DNA of 64,000 nt. It comes from Lutibacter sp. GTDB taxonomy: Bacteria > Bacteroidota > Bacteroidia > Flavobacteriales > Flavobacteriaceae. A program made the position numbers and the translations under genes. The notes beneath the pieces were generated by a model. That model had not been told where the DNA came from. It made no database searches and worked only from the letters and a program-made list of their open reading frames with translations. The stretch lies in contig NZ_JAKIUR010000003.1 in assembly GCF_021647475.1 (NCBI RefSeq), positions 1 to 64,000 of the forward strand, in the 5' to 3' direction. Positions 52,938-61,632 of the stretch are shown here, one piece after another; position 1 is the first letter of the stretch; each line of letters starts with the position of its first letter.

Positions 52938-54215
52938 ATGAAACTTTGGGATAAAGGTTTTTCAACCGATAAAAAAATAGATTTATTTACTGTTGGTAAC
53001 GATAGAGAATTAGATGTAATTCTTGCCAAATACGATGTAATTGGAAATATTGCACATGCAAAAATGTTGCACAGTATTGGCTTACTAACTAAAGAAGAAT
53101 TAGTAGCATTAGAAAAAGAAATGAAATCTATTTTAGAAACTATTGAAGAAGGAAACTTTATTATTGAAGATTCCTTTGAAGATGTACATTCTAAAATTGA
53201 ATTTTTATTGACAGATAAATTAGGCGATACAGGTAAAAAAATTCATACTGCACGTTCAAGAAATGATCAGGTTTTAGTTGATGTTCATTTGTATTTAAAA
53301 GATGCTTTAAATGAAATTAGCGGAGAAGTTGATGAACTTTTTGACTTGTTAATTTCATTAGCAGAACAATATAAAAGTGTGTTGATGCCAGGTTATACGC
53401 ATCTTCAAATTGCCATGCCATCTTCTTTTGGATTATGGTTTTCAGCGTATGCAGAAACCTTAATTGATGATATTTATTTTTTAAAAGCAGCGTATAAAGT
53501 TGCTGATCAAAATCCGTTAGGTTCTGCTGCAGGTTATGGAAGTTCTTTCCCAATTGACAGAGATTTTACTACAAAAGAACTCAATTTTGAAACCTTAAAA
53601 TTTAATTCTGTAGCTACTCAAATGGGAAGAGGTAAATTGGAAAAATCGGTTGCGTTTGCTATAAGTTCCATTGCAAGTACCTTATCAAAAATGAGTATGG
53701 ATATTTGCCTGTATATGAGTCAGAATTTTAGTTTTATTAGTTTTCCAGATGAATTAACTACTGGCTCAAGCATTATGCCTCACAAAAAAAATCCCGATGT
53801 TTTTGAATTAATTAGAGGAAAATGTAACAAATTACAGGCATTGCCATACGAGTTTACTTTAATTACAAATAATCTTCCAAGCGGTTATTTTAGAGATTTA
53901 CAATTGTTGAAAGAAGGATTAATTCCGTCATTTTCAACGTTAAAATCGTGTTTAGAAATGTTGACCTATTCCTTAAAAAATATTCAAGTAAATACTTCTA
54001 TTTTAGAGGATGACAAATACGATTATCTATTTAGCGTAGAGGAAGTTAATAAGCTAGTTCAAAGTGGAATTCCGTTTAGAGATGCTTACAAAATTGTAGG
54101 GAAAAACATTCAGGAAGGTAATTTTAATCCAGACAAAAAAGTAAATCATACACACAAAGGAAGTATAGGTAATTTGTGTTTAGATGAAATTGTAGCTAAG
54201 AAAAATAAAGCATAA
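52938..54215 (+). CDS. argH: Argininosuccinate lyase
   Basis: Final step: splits argininosuccinate into arginine and fumarate. The ATG at 52938 (MKLWDKGFSTDKKIDLFTVG) matches the family start; an ATG at 52881 would add 19 residues encoded by a repeat. From it 425 residues. Fumarase/lyase superfamily signatures: DVHSKIEFLL, HTARSRNDQVLVDVHLYLKD, MPGYTHLQIAMP, and GSSIMPHKKNPDVFELIRGK with the catalytic serine loop. Confidence 0.94.
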   Translation: MKLWDKGFSTDKKIDLFTVGNDRELDVILAKYDVIGNIAHAKMLHSIGLLTKEELVALEKEMKSILETIEEGNFIIEDSFEDVHSKIEFLLTDKLGDTGKKIHTARSRNDQVLVDVHLYLKDALNEISGEVDELFDLLISLAEQYKSVLMPGYTHLQIAMPSSFGLWFSAYAETLIDDIYFLKAAYKVADQNPLGSAAGYGSSFPIDRDFTTKELNFETLKFNSVATQMGRGKLEKSVAFAISSIASTLSKMSMDICLYMSQNFSFISFPDELTTGSSIMPHKKNPDVFELIRGKCNKLQALPYEFTLITNNLPSGYFRDLQLLKEGLIPSFSTLKSCLEMLTYSLKNIQVNTSILEDDKYDYLFSVEEVNKLVQSGIPFRDAYKIVGKNIQEGNFNPDKKVNHTHKGSIGNLCLDEIVAKKNKA

Positions 54216-54568
54216 AATAAATAAAAATTAATGTCATATTGAGCTTGTCGAAGGGTGGTTGCCTTTTTCCTTAGTCTAGGTTTTCGTCTTCATTTATGAG
54301 ATTGCCACAGTCGCTACCGCTTCTTCGCAATGACAAAAAAAAACCGTCATTGCGAGAGCAACGAAGCAATCTGTTGTTTTGGAGTTCTATTCATGAGAGA
54401 ACTTCTCCCGATAGTTATCGGGATATACTTCCCTCGTTATGACGTGTTGGTTTTTGTTTTCGTCTTTGTTTTGGGCATTAGGCACTAGTTGTGCTTTTCC
54501 CTTTTCCCTTCGTTCTAGTTTCAGGGTAAAAGACAAAAACTTACATCCCAACCAACTTATTTAACGGT
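54216..54568. other. Convergent intergenic region rich in repeats
   Basis: 353 bp between the convergent argH and DUF3570 genes. Apart from the palindromic repeats, it contains T- and C-rich sequence (CTTTTCCCTTTTCCCTTCG near 54492) without coding potential. The palindromes probably double as a bidirectional terminator. Confidence 0.5.
54231..54423. repeat. Cluster of palindromic repeats after argH
   Basis: Three units in tandem: a family C unit (GTCATATTGAGCTTGTCGAAG, about 54231-54252, not otherwise palindromic), a family B palindrome at 54299-54372 (AGATTGC...GCAATCT ends enclosing CGCAATGAC and GTCATTGCG), and TCCCGAT-AGTT-ATCGGGA (54406-54423). The second could terminate transcription from either side. 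The rest of the gap (54424-54568) shows no gene. argH and DUF3570 converge on it. Confidence 0.65.
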
Positions 54569-56089
54569 TTAATTCATTACAAATTTAAAGCCAAGAGAAA
54601 CTATTCCTGCACTTAAGCCTGTGTTTCTTTTGTAATTGCTATACTTTAAATCTACACTTTTTAAACCAAGTTTCCAGATTTTACGTTCGGTAAAAATATC
54701 AGTATAAGAAATTCCAAAACCAATTTGACTAGAATTGTATTTAGATAAATCATAATCAGAAGTATAAAATTGTTCTGTAGATAAATGCTTCTCATAAGGT
54801 GCAAAATATTTGGCAGCAGTTTGCGTATAATATCTGTATGAAGGATAAAGAGTGAATTTATCGCTTATTTTAAAAGGGATTTCAATACTTGCCGTTTGTG
54901 AATTTATTCCCCAATCATCTGAATAATAACGGTAATACGTTCTTAAGGTAAGTTTTTCATTGATAAAATAATTAAAACGAGCTCCAAAAGGTATTTTCAA
55001 TCTTGTATTTGGTAAACGTTCAATATCATCCGCTAACTGAAAAACATCGATATTACTTTTTGAAGTATAATTATTAATACTACTTGCATTACCAATATAA
55101 AAATTTGGAATATCGCTAAAATAAACACGTTGCATAGGGTTTGACAACCAACCTTTTTGCTGAACTACATCAACAAATAATGATAATTGTGCTTTTTTAC
55201 TTATGATTTGAGATAAAGAAAGCGAAGCCGAATAAGAATTTCTTTTTTTATCAGTAACTAAGGTTGTATTTATAGGTTTCCAAGCGTTTGGACTGTTTTT
55301 ATCAATAGCTAATCTATTTTGGTCATAGATAGTTACACCGCTAAAAAAACCATTATTTAAGTTTCCATTTACAACATTATAGGAGTGAATTTCAGTTGGA
55401 TATCTAGGATTCCAATTATCTAAATACACATTTCCTTTAAGGTCAATTTCCGTATTTTTTTGATTGAATAATTTTGCTATTCCACCTCCAATTCCAAAAG
55501 ATTGATAATCATATTCATGAGAAGTACTGAGATTTCCGTTAATAATAGTATTTCTATCTTTTGAAGAGTGGCTGTAATCAACAGTACCATTAACCCAAAC
55601 ATCGGAGCGAGATGCTCCAGTAGATTCCAGCCAAGGAGTTGCTCCTCTGTTTGCTACATTATTAGTATTTGCTTGTGAAGCTCCAGATTTTGCATTAAAT
55701 CCGCCTTTATTTTTCGAGTTACTTTTGTCTTCATTTTTATCGCTGTCTCCATTTTGGTTTTTAAAAGTACTTCCCGAATAATCAAAAGGATTTAAATTAC
55801 TTGATGAAGCTGACGTGTAGGCAGAAATAGTTGCATTTACGGAGATTACATCATTGTCATTTACAGGAATAGAAACAATAATATTTGAAGCTATATCAGT
55901 TAATTTTTCGTTTCCAATTCCGCCAGTTACGGCTGCATTATCTCCTTTTTGGCCGTATAAACTTGAAATTAAATCTACTTCGGCATTTTCTAATACTCTT
56001 TTTGTGTATTCTTTAGAAGTAGTTTTTAATGTTTGAGAATAACCGTAAAAAGAAATAAATAATAGGGCTAAAAATGATATTTTTTTCAT
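54569..56089 (-). CDS. DUF3570 outer-membrane beta-barrel protein
   Basis: 506 residues with a signal peptide (about 1-18, ending YGYSQ). Many alternating amphipathic strands (LTLRTYYRYYSDDWGI, FTLYPSYRYYTQTAAKYF, QIGFGISYTDIF), and a terminal strand ending in phenylalanine (GIVSLGFKFVMN), indicate an outer-membrane barrel. An Asn/Ser/Lys-rich low-complexity loop lies at about 100-150. I assign DUF3570 from overall pattern and from linkage to DUF4266 and ApbE. Function unknown. Last gene of the cassette, 31 bp after DUF4266. Confidence 0.8.
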   Translation of the reverse strand: MKKISFLALLFISFYGYSQTLKTTSKEYTKRVLENAEVDLISSLYGQKGDNAAVTGGIGNEKLTDIASNIIVSIPVNDNDVISVNATISAYTSASSSNLNPFDYSGSTFKNQNGDSDKNEDKSNSKNKGGFNAKSGASQANTNNVANRGATPWLESTGASRSDVWVNGTVDYSHSSKDRNTIINGNLSTSHEYDYQSFGIGGGIAKLFNQKNTEIDLKGNVYLDNWNPRYPTEIHSYNVVNGNLNNGFFSGVTIYDQNRLAIDKNSPNAWKPINTTLVTDKKRNSYSASLSLSQIISKKAQLSLFVDVVQQKGWLSNPMQRVYFSDIPNFYIGNASSINNYTSKSNIDVFQLADDIERLPNTRLKIPFGARFNYFINEKLTLRTYYRYYSDDWGINSQTASIEIPFKISDKFTLYPSYRYYTQTAAKYFAPYEKHLSTEQFYTSDYDLSKYNSSQIGFGISYTDIFTERKIWKLGLKSVDLKYSNYKRNTGLSAGIVSLGFKFVMN

Positions 56090-56120
56090 TTAAATTATTT
56101 TAAAATTGATACTAAATTTA

Positions 56121-56339
56121 TTAGTTGCAACCACAACCACCGCCAGATTTCCCTCCATTTGCACCAGAAGCACCTTCACGATACACTTGAAAACTAGTTT
56201 CAAAATGATCGATGTTTCTTGCAGACAAACTCATATCAGGGTCATTTAAATCAATTTTTTCATATTCCTTTACTGCTACGCAGGAATTTAACGTTGAAAT
56301 AAGCATAACGGCAATGCCTAAATAAAGTAATTGTTTCAT
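56121..56339 (-). CDS. DUF4266 small lipoprotein with Gly/Cys tail
   Basis: 72 residues. Lipoprotein signal ends TLNSC (C20). The mature part is about 52 residues: KEYEKIDLNDPDMSLSARNI, then a tail with REGASGANGGKSGGGCGCN. The C-terminal GGGCGCN is the hallmark of the DUF4266 family as I know it. The tail has EGASGAN, which loosely resembles the flavinylation motif recognised by ApbE (D-x-x-S/T-G-A-T) but has Asn at the acceptor position. The gene overlaps apbE by 4 bp. Function unknown. Confidence 0.8.
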   Translation of the reverse strand: MKQLLYLGIAVMLISTLNSCVAVKEYEKIDLNDPDMSLSARNIDHFETSFQVYREGASGANGGKSGGGCGCN

Positions 56340-57319
56340 AATTTTTCTAGTTTTATATTTTTTGAAGTAGTAATTTTTCCTTTTTCGCTAACAATAATAC
56401 AATCAATATTAGGAAGTTGATTTATTAAATTAATTCCTACGTTAGTTCCCATTACAAAAATAGAGGTTGCTAAAGCATCGGCTAATTCTGCTTTTGGAGC
56501 AAATACGGTTACACTAATAATACCACTTGCAGGGTAACCTGTTTTAGGGTTTATAATATGTGTATATCGGATATTATTAAATTTTACAAATTTCTCATAG
56601 TTGCCAGAAGTAACCACTGCTTTATCGCTAATTGGAAAAATACCAAAGGACACTTTTTTATTTAACGGATTGGTAATGGCAACTTCCCAAGGTTGTCCGT
56701 TAGGTTGTTTCCCCCAAGTATTCATATCGCCAGATGCATTTATGATTCCAGCTTTTACACCTTTTGAAATCAATAATGCTTTTGCTTTATCAGCTGCAAA
56801 TCCTTTTCCAATACCTCCAAAACCGATTTTCATTCCTTTGTTTTTTAAAAATACTGTTTGATTTTTTTTATCAATAACAATATTTTGATATCCAACTTTA
56901 GCTACCGAGGCTTTAATTTTTTCTGCGGAAGGCATTTTTGTCATGCTTCCATCAAATTTCCATATTTTATCCATGGAAGCGTAACTGATATCAAAAGCAC
57001 CTTCTGTTAATTTTGAAATTACTAAAGAACGTTCAATTAAATTAATTAATTCTAAATTTACTTTAACAGGCTTTATTCCAGCATTTTTATTTATGGCAGA
57101 AGTTTGAGAATTTTTATCCCAAGATGAAATTATTTTTGCAATTCGTTGAATTTCATTTATGGCTAAATTTATATAAGTTTCTCCTTCTTTTGGCGTAGCA
57201 GCAACCACCGTAATGTCAAATCTGCTTCCCATTAATTTCAAAGTTTTTCTATGAATAATTTGTCCAAAAGAAATAGTAGAAAAAAAGATAAAGACAATTA
57301 AAAAATACTTTTTATTCAT
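56336..57319 (-). CDS. apbE: ApbE-family FAD:protein FMN transferase
   Basis: Exported flavin transferase that attaches FMN to Ser or Thr of target proteins, with Mg. 327 residues with a signal peptide (about 1-19, ending SFGQ). Family features: MGSRFDITVVA, the FAD-binding GFGGIGKGFAADKAKALL, ASGDMNTWG, THIINPKTGYPASG and the metal-binding ELADALATSIFVMG. It lies 1 bp after the thioredoxin-like gene and overlaps DUF4266. No Rnf, Nqr or FMN-binding domain partner is present in the window, so its target is not obvious. Confidence 0.92.
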   Translation of the reverse strand: MNKKYFLIVFIFFSTISFGQIIHRKTLKLMGSRFDITVVAATPKEGETYINLAINEIQRIAKIISSWDKNSQTSAINKNAGIKPVKVNLELINLIERSLVISKLTEGAFDISYASMDKIWKFDGSMTKMPSAEKIKASVAKVGYQNIVIDKKNQTVFLKNKGMKIGFGGIGKGFAADKAKALLISKGVKAGIINASGDMNTWGKQPNGQPWEVAITNPLNKKVSFGIFPISDKAVVTSGNYEKFVKFNNIRYTHIINPKTGYPASGIISVTVFAPKAELADALATSIFVMGTNVGINLINQLPNIDCIIVSEKGKITTSKNIKLEKL

Positions 57320-57320
57320 T

Positions 57321-57755
57321 TTATATAAACGAATTTAGCAATTTTATATATTCAGCTGGAGTTGTTTTTTTATAGCCAGTATTTCCTAAAACAGTTCCAT
57401 TTTTATCTAAAACAACAACAAACGGAAAATATCCTTTGGTATTGTATTTTTCCATTAAACTGTTGTTATAAGATTGTTGTTCAGTGGTTAATGAGTTTTT
57501 TTTCTTTCTTGGAAAATTAACTTTTACCATTACAAAATGGTTTTTAGAATAATTTACAAATTCATTTGAACTCCAAATTTCTTTATCTAATTTCATACAA
57601 GGAGCGCACCAGTCTGAACCTTGAAAAACCAATACAATACGTTCATTTTTCTGAGATGCAATTTTTTCGGCTTCTTTTAAATTGGTATGCCAAGTTTGTG
57701 CATTTAGTTGATTAATAGCGAATACTAGACAAAATAAGATGCTAATTTTTTTCAT
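57321..57755 (-). CDS. Exported thioredoxin-fold protein
   Basis: 144 residues with a signal peptide (1-20, ending NAQ). The active site is GSDWCAPCMKLD (C50, C53), as in DUF255/thioredoxin_7-like proteins, followed by SNEFVNYSKNHFVMVKVNFP and the cis-Pro region KGYFPFVVVLDKNG. Predicted to act on thiols in the periplasm. First gene of the four-gene cassette, so it may keep the cysteines of the DUF4266 tail reduced. Confidence 0.88.
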   Translation of the reverse strand: MKKISILFCLVFAINQLNAQTWHTNLKEAEKIASQKNERIVLVFQGSDWCAPCMKLDKEIWSSNEFVNYSKNHFVMVKVNFPRKKKNSLTTEQQSYNNSLMEKYNTKGYFPFVVVLDKNGTVLGNTGYKKTTPAEYIKLLNSFI

Positions 57756-57802
57756 TGATTTTAAATTAATAGTTAGATTTTAAGTTAATAATTAGTAATA
57801 TG

Positions 57803-57835
57803 AAAGATCGCCTAAATTAAATTTAGACGATCTTT
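57803..57835. terminator. Imperfect hairpin between RluA-type gene and thioredoxin cassette
   Basis: AAAGATCG (57803-57810) pairs with CGATCTTT (57828-57835) and CTAAAT (57812-57817) with ATTTAG (57821-57826), with one mismatch and a 3-nt loop. A-rich and T-rich ends could support weak termination on the minus strand after the pseudouridine synthase gene. The rest of the 241-bp gap should hold the promoter of the thioredoxin cassette. Confidence 0.45.
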
Positions 57836-57996
57836 ACATCAAATAAATCAGGGCCTGTATTAATAATTTTATTTAAATTTAATATTGTAATTATAAGTTT
57901 AAAACAACTAAATTAAAGTTTACCCTACTTGCTAAATGTTAAAATTTGTTAAAGTAAAAACGGAAAAAGTTAAAAGATGTTAATTAGTAGTTATTA

Positions 57997-58683
57997 TTAA
58001 TTACAAGCATCCCAAATAACATCTTTGGGGGTTGGAGCAATAATACTAATGTTTTCTTTGGAAACAGGATGAATAAATTCAATTTTTTGAGCGTGTAAAT
58101 GAATACTTGCATCTTTATTACTTCGGTTAAAACCATACTTTAAATCTCCTTTTATTGGTGAACCAATAGCTGCAAGTTGACAACGAATTTGGTGATGTCT
58201 GCCAGTTTCTAAATTAATTTCTAATAAGTGATAATTATCTAAAGATTTTAAAATTTTATAATGAAGTATTGCTTTTTTACTTCCTTTAATTTCAGAGGTA
58301 TAAGAGGTAGATTTGTTGTTTTTTTGATTTTTTCTTAAAAACCCAATGAGTGTATCGCTTGTGTTTTTTGGCTTATTTTTGACTACAGCCCAATAGGTTT
58401 TATTCACCTTTTTATCTCGTAACATTTTGTTAAAACGCTCTAAAGCTTTTGAGGTTTTTGCAAAAACTACAATTCCTGTTGTAGGCCTATCTAACCGATG
58501 AACAACACCTAAAAAAACGTTTCCAGGTTTATTATATTTTTCTTTAAGATATGCTTTAATAATTTCATTTAATGGAGTGTCGCCAGTTTTATCCCCTTGA
58601 ACAATATCACCAGAACGTTTGTTGATAATAATTAAGTGATTGTCTTCAAATAGTATTTGCAAGTTATTTTTAGTAGAAACCAT
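57997..58683 (-). CDS. RluA-family pseudouridine synthase
   Basis: Isomerises uridine in RNA. 228 residues, a single catalytic domain without an S4 domain. The catalytic Asp is D65 in VHRLDRPTTG; GRHHQIRCQLAAIGSPI and HLHAQKIEFIHP are family motifs. The target (rRNA or tRNA) cannot be told from the sequence. It starts 3 bp after the engB stop. Confidence 0.9.
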   Translation of the reverse strand: MVSTKNNLQILFEDNHLIIINKRSGDIVQGDKTGDTPLNEIIKAYLKEKYNKPGNVFLGVVHRLDRPTTGIVVFAKTSKALERFNKMLRDKKVNKTYWAVVKNKPKNTSDTLIGFLRKNQKNNKSTSYTSEIKGSKKAILHYKILKSLDNYHLLEINLETGRHHQIRCQLAAIGSPIKGDLKYGFNRSNKDASIHLHAQKIEFIHPVSKENISIIAPTPKDVIWDACN

Positions 58684-58686
58684 TTT

Positions 58687-59298
58687 TTAAAATTCCTTTG
58701 CAACTTTGGTATTTAAATCAGCTATATATTTGAGTACTTCATCTTTTCCGTTTTTATTTGAAGCCGAGGTAACAAAATAAGGAGGCATTTCTTCCCAAAT
58801 GGTTTGCGTCATTTTTTTAATGTAAACCTCAATGTTTCTATTTAGTTGAGATAGTTTTAATTTATCCGATTTTGTGAAGATAATACAAAACGGAATTCCA
58901 CTTTCACCTAAAAACTGCATAAAATCTAAATCTATTTTTTGTGGTTCATGTCTAGAATCAACCAAAACAAAAGAGCAAACTAATTGTGTGCGTTGTAAAA
59001 AATAATCTTTTATAAAAGCTTGAAATGTTTGCCGTTTAGATTTTGAAACTTTGGCATATCCATAACCAGGTAAATCTACCAAAAACCAATTGTTGTTAAT
59101 TTTAAAGTGATTTATAAGCTGTGTTTTTCCAGGTTTTCCAGATGTTTTTGCTAGCTTACTTTTATTGGTAAGCATATTTATCAATGATGATTTTCCGACA
59201 TTAGAACGTCCAATAAATGCATATTCAGGTAGTTGCTCTTTTGGGCATTTAGAAACATTGGTATTGCTAATTACAAAATCAGCGGTATTAATTTTCAT
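58687..59298 (-). CDS. engB: Ribosome biogenesis GTP-binding protein EngB/YihA
   Basis: Essential-type small GTPase needed for 50S assembly and cell division. 203 residues. G1 GRSNVGKSS (30-38), G3 DLPGYG, G4 TKSD and G5 SAS are all present. Operon with the alpha/beta hydrolase upstream (3-bp gap) and the pseudouridine synthase downstream. Confidence 0.94.
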   Translation of the reverse strand: MKINTADFVISNTNVSKCPKEQLPEYAFIGRSNVGKSSLINMLTNKSKLAKTSGKPGKTQLINHFKINNNWFLVDLPGYGYAKVSKSKRQTFQAFIKDYFLQRTQLVCSFVLVDSRHEPQKIDLDFMQFLGESGIPFCIIFTKSDKLKLSQLNRNIEVYIKKMTQTIWEEMPPYFVTSASNKNGKDEVLKYIADLNTKVAKEF

Positions 59299-59301
59299 AA
59301 A

Positions 59302-60066
59302 TTACAGCTTACGTTCAGTTAACCAGCTTTCCAAAATTTTGTTAAATTCATCTGGATGCTCCATCATAGTAGCATGACCACATTTATCAATCCAATATAA
59401 GTTGGCATCAGGTAATAATCTTTCAAAATCTACAGCAACTTCTGGAGGTGTAACATGGTCTTGTTTTCCCCAAATTATACAAGCAGGAACGTTCATTTTT
59501 GGTAAATCTTTAGCCATATTATGCCTAATGGCACTTTTTGCAATTGCCAATGTTTTAATAACTCTGCTTCTATCATTTACTGAAGCAAAAACTTCATCCA
59601 CAACTTCTTTAGTGGCAACTTCAGGGTTGTAAAAAACTTCCTGTGTTTTGGTTTTAATATATTCGTAGTTTCCTCTTTTTGGATAGGTGTCACCTAATGA
59701 TTTTTCATAAAGTCCAGAGCTACCCGCTAATACTAAACCAGTTACATTTTTAAGGTTTAATTTTGCGAAATATAGTGCAATATGTCCACCAAGTGAGTTC
59801 CCTAAAAGAATTGCTTTATCAATTTTTTTATGTATCATAAACTCCTTTAAAAACTTTGATATGTTTTTAACGTTGGTTTTTAAAAGAGGTAAATTATATA
59901 TTGGTAATACAGGGATAATTACTTTGTAATCTTTTTTTGAAAAATAGTTAAAAACACCATCAAAATTACTTAAAGCTCCCATTAAACCATGTAATATTAT
60001 AATTGGTTGGCCTTCACCAGCTTCAATGTAACTAAATTTTCCTTCTTTAATAAGATTATTATCCAT
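59302..60066 (-). CDS. Alpha/beta hydrolase
   Basis: 254 residues, cytoplasmic, no signal peptide. HGLMGALSNFD forms the oxyanion region, the nucleophile is S91 in GNSLGGH, and WGKQDHVTPPE plus CGHATMMEHPDEF supply the acid and histidine. Substrate unknown; related to MhpC/BioH-type hydrolases. Divergent from mraZ across a 209-bp promoter region. Confidence 0.88.
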   Translation of the reverse strand: MDNNLIKEGKFSYIEAGEGQPIIILHGLMGALSNFDGVFNYFSKKDYKVIIPVLPIYNLPLLKTNVKNISKFLKEFMIHKKIDKAILLGNSLGGHIALYFAKLNLKNVTGLVLAGSSGLYEKSLGDTYPKRGNYEYIKTKTQEVFYNPEVATKEVVDEVFASVNDRSRVIKTLAIAKSAIRHNMAKDLPKMNVPACIIWGKQDHVTPPEVAVDFERLLPDANLYWIDKCGHATMMEHPDEFNKILESWLTERKL

Positions 60067-60213
60067 TAAAATAAAATTTTATATCAAACACAAAGGTAAC
60101 TTTTTTTTCGGTATTACTAGGGTTTTGAAATTGCTTAAATTTTAAATTTCAACTGATTGTAGTTCAATTTTTTAGCTTAATAACATGTGAATAAAACAAA
60201 AGTTATTAACAAA

Positions 60214-60256
60214 GTGGAGAAAAGTGGGTAAAAGTGGGAAATAATTTATATTTTTG
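60214..60256 (+). promoter_or_regulatory. mraZ promoter with three MraZ boxes
   Basis: Three direct repeats with a 10-bp period, GTGGAG (60214), GTGGGT (60224) and GTGGGA (60234), separated by AAAA, match the known MraZ operator pattern of TGGG-type repeats. TATTTTTG at 60249-60256 fits the Bacteroidota -7 consensus TAnnTTTG. The boxes cover the region where a -33 element would lie, so MraZ binding should repress its own operon. Confidence 0.75.
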
Positions 60257-60275
60257 AATAAGTCCAAAACGAACT

Positions 60276-60749
60276 ATGGTTAATTTAATAGGAACATATG
60301 AATGTAAAGCAGATGTAAAGGGGAGGCTTACTTTATCCGCAAGTTTAAAGAAACAACTTTCACCAATATTGCAAGATGGCTTTGTATTAAAACGATCTGT
60401 TTTTCAGCCATGTTTGGAATTGTACCCAATGGCAGAGTGGACTTTATTAATGACAAAGGTCAATAAACTTAATCGTTTTGTAAAGAAAAATAACGACTTT
60501 ATTAGACGGTTTACTGCAGGAGTAAAAACAATAGAGTTGGATAATTCTGGAAGGTTATTAATTCCTAAAGATTTACAAAATTTTGCTGGAATTTCTAAAG
60601 AAGTGGTGCTTTCATCAGCCTTGAATATTATTGAAATATGGGATAAAGAAAAGTATGAGAAAGCTATTGATGATGCTACAGTAGATTTTGCTGATTTAGC
60701 AGAAGATGTTATGGGTAATGTAACTGATGCCGATCATGAATTATCATAA
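60276..60749 (+). CDS. mraZ: Transcriptional regulator MraZ
   Basis: First gene of the division and cell wall cluster; forms a ring-shaped oligomer of SpoVT/AbrB-like folds and binds repeats in its own promoter. 157 residues, with two such halves (IGTYECKADVKGRLTLSASL and IELDNSGRLLIPKDLQNFAG). The DNA-contacting DxKGR and DNSGR loops are intact. Its stop overlaps the next gene. Confidence 0.95.
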   Translation: MVNLIGTYECKADVKGRLTLSASLKKQLSPILQDGFVLKRSVFQPCLELYPMAEWTLLMTKVNKLNRFVKKNNDFIRRFTAGVKTIELDNSGRLLIPKDLQNFAGISKEVVLSSALNIIEIWDKEKYEKAIDDATVDFADLAEDVMGNVTDADHELS

Positions 60750-61632
60750 CCCCGTACTTTTAAAAGAAAGCATTGATGGTTTAGCAATTAAGCCAAATGG
60801 TATTTATGTAGATGTAACCTTTGGAGGCGGAGGTCATTCTAAAGAAATTTTGAAATATTTAAATAGAGATGGAAAATTATTTGCCTTTGACCAAGATGAA
60901 GATGCAAAACAAAATAGTTTAGAAGATGAACGCTTTACTTTAATTCCGCAGAATTTTAGATATATAAAAAGGTATTTACGGTTTTACAATATAAAAAAAG
61001 TAGATGGAATTTTAGCAGATTTAGGAGTTTCCTCACATCAATTTGATGTAGCTGAACGAGGATTTTCAACTCGGTTTAATGCAGATTTGGATATGAGAAT
61101 GAATCAAACCGACGTGTTAACCGCCTACGGAGTAATTAATAACTATAAAGAATCTCAATTAAGTGATGTGCTGTTTCAATATGGCGAATTAAGAAATGCC
61201 AGAAGTTTAGCTAAAAAAATAGCAGAAGCAAGAATCGAGAAACCGATTAAAACAAGTTTCGATTTAAAACAAGTGTTGAATGATTTTATTCCGAAATCTA
61301 AAGAGCATAAAGTTTTGGCTCAAATATTTCAAGGGATTAGAATTGAGGTAAATCAGGAGATGGAAGCTTTAAAAGAATTTTTATTACAAGTTCCTGAATT
61401 GTTAAATCCTAATGGACGGTTAAGTGTAATTTCTTATCATTCATTAGAAGATAGATTAGTAAAACGATTTATAAAAAACGGAATGTTTGAAGGGGAACCA
61501 GAGAAAGATTTTTATGGGAATATTTCAGTTCCAATGAAAAAAATTGGAAAATTAATAATTCCAAGTATAGATGAAATTAAATTAAATAATAGAGCACGTA
61601 GTGCAAAACTAAGAATAGCAACTTTAAAATAA
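60736..61632 (+). CDS. rsmH: 16S rRNA (cytosine-1402 N4) methyltransferase
   Basis: SAM-dependent methyltransferase (MraW). The ATG at 60736 gives MNYHNPVLLKESIDG, the usual start; one at 60727 is three codons upstream. It overlaps mraZ by 14 bp. SAM motif VDVTFGGGGHSKEIL, DGILADLGVSSHQFD, ERGFSTRFNADLDMRM, and the C-terminal SVISYHSLEDRLVKRF are present. Confidence 0.95.
   Translation: MNYHNPVLLKESIDGLAIKPNGIYVDVTFGGGGHSKEILKYLNRDGKLFAFDQDEDAKQNSLEDERFTLIPQNFRYIKRYLRFYNIKKVDGILADLGVSSHQFDVAERGFSTRFNADLDMRMNQTDVLTAYGVINNYKESQLSDVLFQYGELRNARSLAKKIAEARIEKPIKTSFDLKQVLNDFIPKSKEHKVLAQIFQGIRIEVNQEMEALKEFLLQVPELLNPNGRLSVISYHSLEDRLVKRFIKNGMFEGEPEKDFYGNISVPMKKIGKLIIPSIDEIKLNNRARSAKLRIATLK

Noticed and set aside
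50679..54423. CRISPR-like array from repeated GTCA...TGAC units
   Set aside because: The units are irregularly spaced, differ in length, are palindromic and sit in separate intergenic gaps; there are no regular spacers and no cas genes.
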